DNA from: Virgibacillus proomii
Lineage (GTDB): Bacteria; Bacillota; Bacilli; Bacillales; Amphibacillaceae
Assembly: GCF_900162615.1 (NCBI RefSeq)
Contig: NZ_FUFN01000007.1
Coordinates: 2,901 to 66,900, forward strand
Direction of reading: 5' to 3'
Length of the DNA stretch: 64,000 nucleotides
Below are positions 63,200 to 64,000 of the stretch, piece after piece. The notes under the pieces are model-generated. The model ran no database searches and was not told the DNA's origin. It worked only from the letters and a program-made list of their open reading frames with translations. The first letter of the stretch is position 1. Each line of letters opens with the position of its first letter. The translations under genes and the position numbers were made by a program.

Positions 63200-63300
63200 C
63201 TTTTTATTGTTTAGGAAATTATATCCGTTCTACAATGTGGATATTTTTTTGATATTAGCTTTATCTAACTTATGCGCTCGAACGCCTGTGCCTTTGTTCC
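63200..63300 (-). repeat. Right end of a long-type repeat between dnaX and ebfC
   Basis: Read on the minus strand: GGCGTTCGAGCGCATAAGTTAGATAAAGC ... AATATCCACATTG ... ACGGATATAATTTCCTAAAC. This matches the last ~100 bp of the element ending at 39560 (TATGAGCGCACAGTTAGAC ... GCAGATATAATTACCC). The rest of the element is absent. Confidence 0.5.
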
Positions 63301-63305
63301 TTGTT

Positions 63306-64000
63306 TTAATCATGTATTTCCAATATATTATCACCAAACAGTTTTTTTGCTTCCTCCACAAGTGGATCGTTGTCTTCTTCATGATTAGATGGTGATGACT
63401 TTTCTTGTTTTGTTACATATTCATTTCGCAAATTTTGCCAATCCTTTTCGGGAATTGGAATGATCGTCAATGGCTTTCCCAGTATCGTCGCTAATACAGA
63501 CTCTATCATTTCTCGATTATCTAAAAACAGCGAACAATGAATTTCATATTTAAATGCAACTACAAGTGCTTCATTCGATGCAGCTGCAGGCTTACTATCC
63601 TGAATGGTTGCATGTGCTGGTGCACTAGCTTTTTTTAGATTTGCCAAAAATGTTGCCCAATGGGTATGAACATGCTTTAATGCTGATTTTTCCGCTTGCT
63701 CAAGAACATGTCGAATCCGTTCAAAAGGAATTTTATAACTGTTTTTTGCAGATCTATTAGGCGCTCTTCTAGTTTGATGCTGTGGAGCAGGCTGTGCACT
63801 AACAACAGGGTTCTCCTTAAGCAGTTTTAATTCCTTTTCCAGCTGTCCAAGTTGTGATGTGAGACTGGCGATAGTATCAGAATTTGCCAACGGATCTTCG
63901 CCAGCCTGTTCGTTTGTACTGCTAGCAATGGATAAAATAGCTATTTCAATATATACTTTTGGGCTATTGGTCCACTTTATTTCCTGCTGACACTGATTTA
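63306..64000 (-). CDS. dnaX: DNA polymerase III gamma/tau subunit, 3' part
   Basis: The reading frame is open to the right edge, so this is the C-terminal ~231 residues of DnaX; the ATPase domain lies outside the window. The first visible residues (NQCQQEIKWTNSPKVYIEIA) match the end of the gamma/tau domain III. They are followed by a coiled coil (IASLTSQLGQLEKELKLLKE), a Pro/Gln/Ala-rich linker, and tau domains that contact the replicase (FERIRHVLEQAEKSALKHVH ... PIPEKDWQNLRNEY). It partners HolB in the clamp loader. No frameshift signal is visible in the part seen. Confidence 0.94.
   Translation of the reverse strand, partial: NQCQQEIKWTNSPKVYIEIAILSIASSTNEQAGEDPLANSDTIASLTSQLGQLEKELKLLKENPVVSAQPAPQHQTRRAPNRSAKNSYKIPFERIRHVLEQAEKSALKHVHTHWATFLANLKKASAPAHATIQDSKPAAASNEALVVAFKYEIHCSLFLDNREMIESVLATILGKPLTIIPIPEKDWQNLRNEYVTKQEKSSPSNHEEDNDPLVEEAKKLFGDNILEIHD

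Overview
The window is a low-GC Bacillaceae chromosome segment that reads, right to left, in almost the same gene order as the Bacillus subtilis region from dnaX to lysS next to the replication origin. Sporulation genes (spoIIE, spoVT, spoVG, yabG, yabP, yabQ, bofA, gin, fin, sspF) mark an endospore former. The dense intergenic repeats and low GC fit a Virgibacillus/Oceanobacillus-type genus, but that assignment is tentative. Nearly all genes are on the minus strand, transcribed away from the origin, which should lie just beyond the right edge. Only abrB and one tRNA-Met are on the plus strand.

Layout from right to left: dnaX (3' part), ebfC, recR, yaaL, bofA, gin, yaaO, tmk, yaaQ, yaaR, holB, ricT, yabA, yabB, yazA, rsmI; abrB divergent from metS; tatD, yabE, rnmV, rsmA, yabG, veg, sspF, ispE, purR; then spoVG, glmU, prs, ctc, pth, fin, mfd, spoVT, yabM, yabN, rqcP, yabP, yabQ, divIC, yabR, tRNA-Met, spoIIE, yabS, yabT, tilS, hpt, ftsH, coaX, hslO, a parvulin-type foldase, cysK, folP, folB, folK, yazB, dusB and lysS. 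The genes serve DNA replication and repair, translation, cell division, cell-wall precursors, nucleotide and folate synthesis, and sporulation control. At the left edge three tandem sigma-A promoters point leftward out of the window. By synteny they probably drive an rRNA operon.

Several genes expected from B. subtilis are missing: pabB-pabA-pabC between cysK and folP, yabJ between purR and spoVG, the tRNA-Glu beside tRNA-Met, and xpaC, yaaN and rrnA between yaaO and bofA. The pab and yabJ slots are long intergenic spaces filled with repeats or gene debris.

The most unusual content is a family of roughly 25 dispersed intergenic repeats. It has three parts: (i) a ~95-bp host module (MITE-like, beginning AGAAAAACTTGGC); (ii) a 100-200-nt core (AAAGTGAAAC ... 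GCGGGATAAA) whose hairpins are kept by compensatory base changes, so it behaves like a structured RNA; (iii) a long variant in which related cores carry a different left end and a ~200-bp right end. Cores sit inside host modules at a fixed position. Empty host modules survive elsewhere in the window, and one host module sits inside a long element. The pattern suggests transposon-derived structured RNAs, possibly of the HEARO/IscB omega-RNA kind, but no transposase or IscB/TnpB gene lies in this window.
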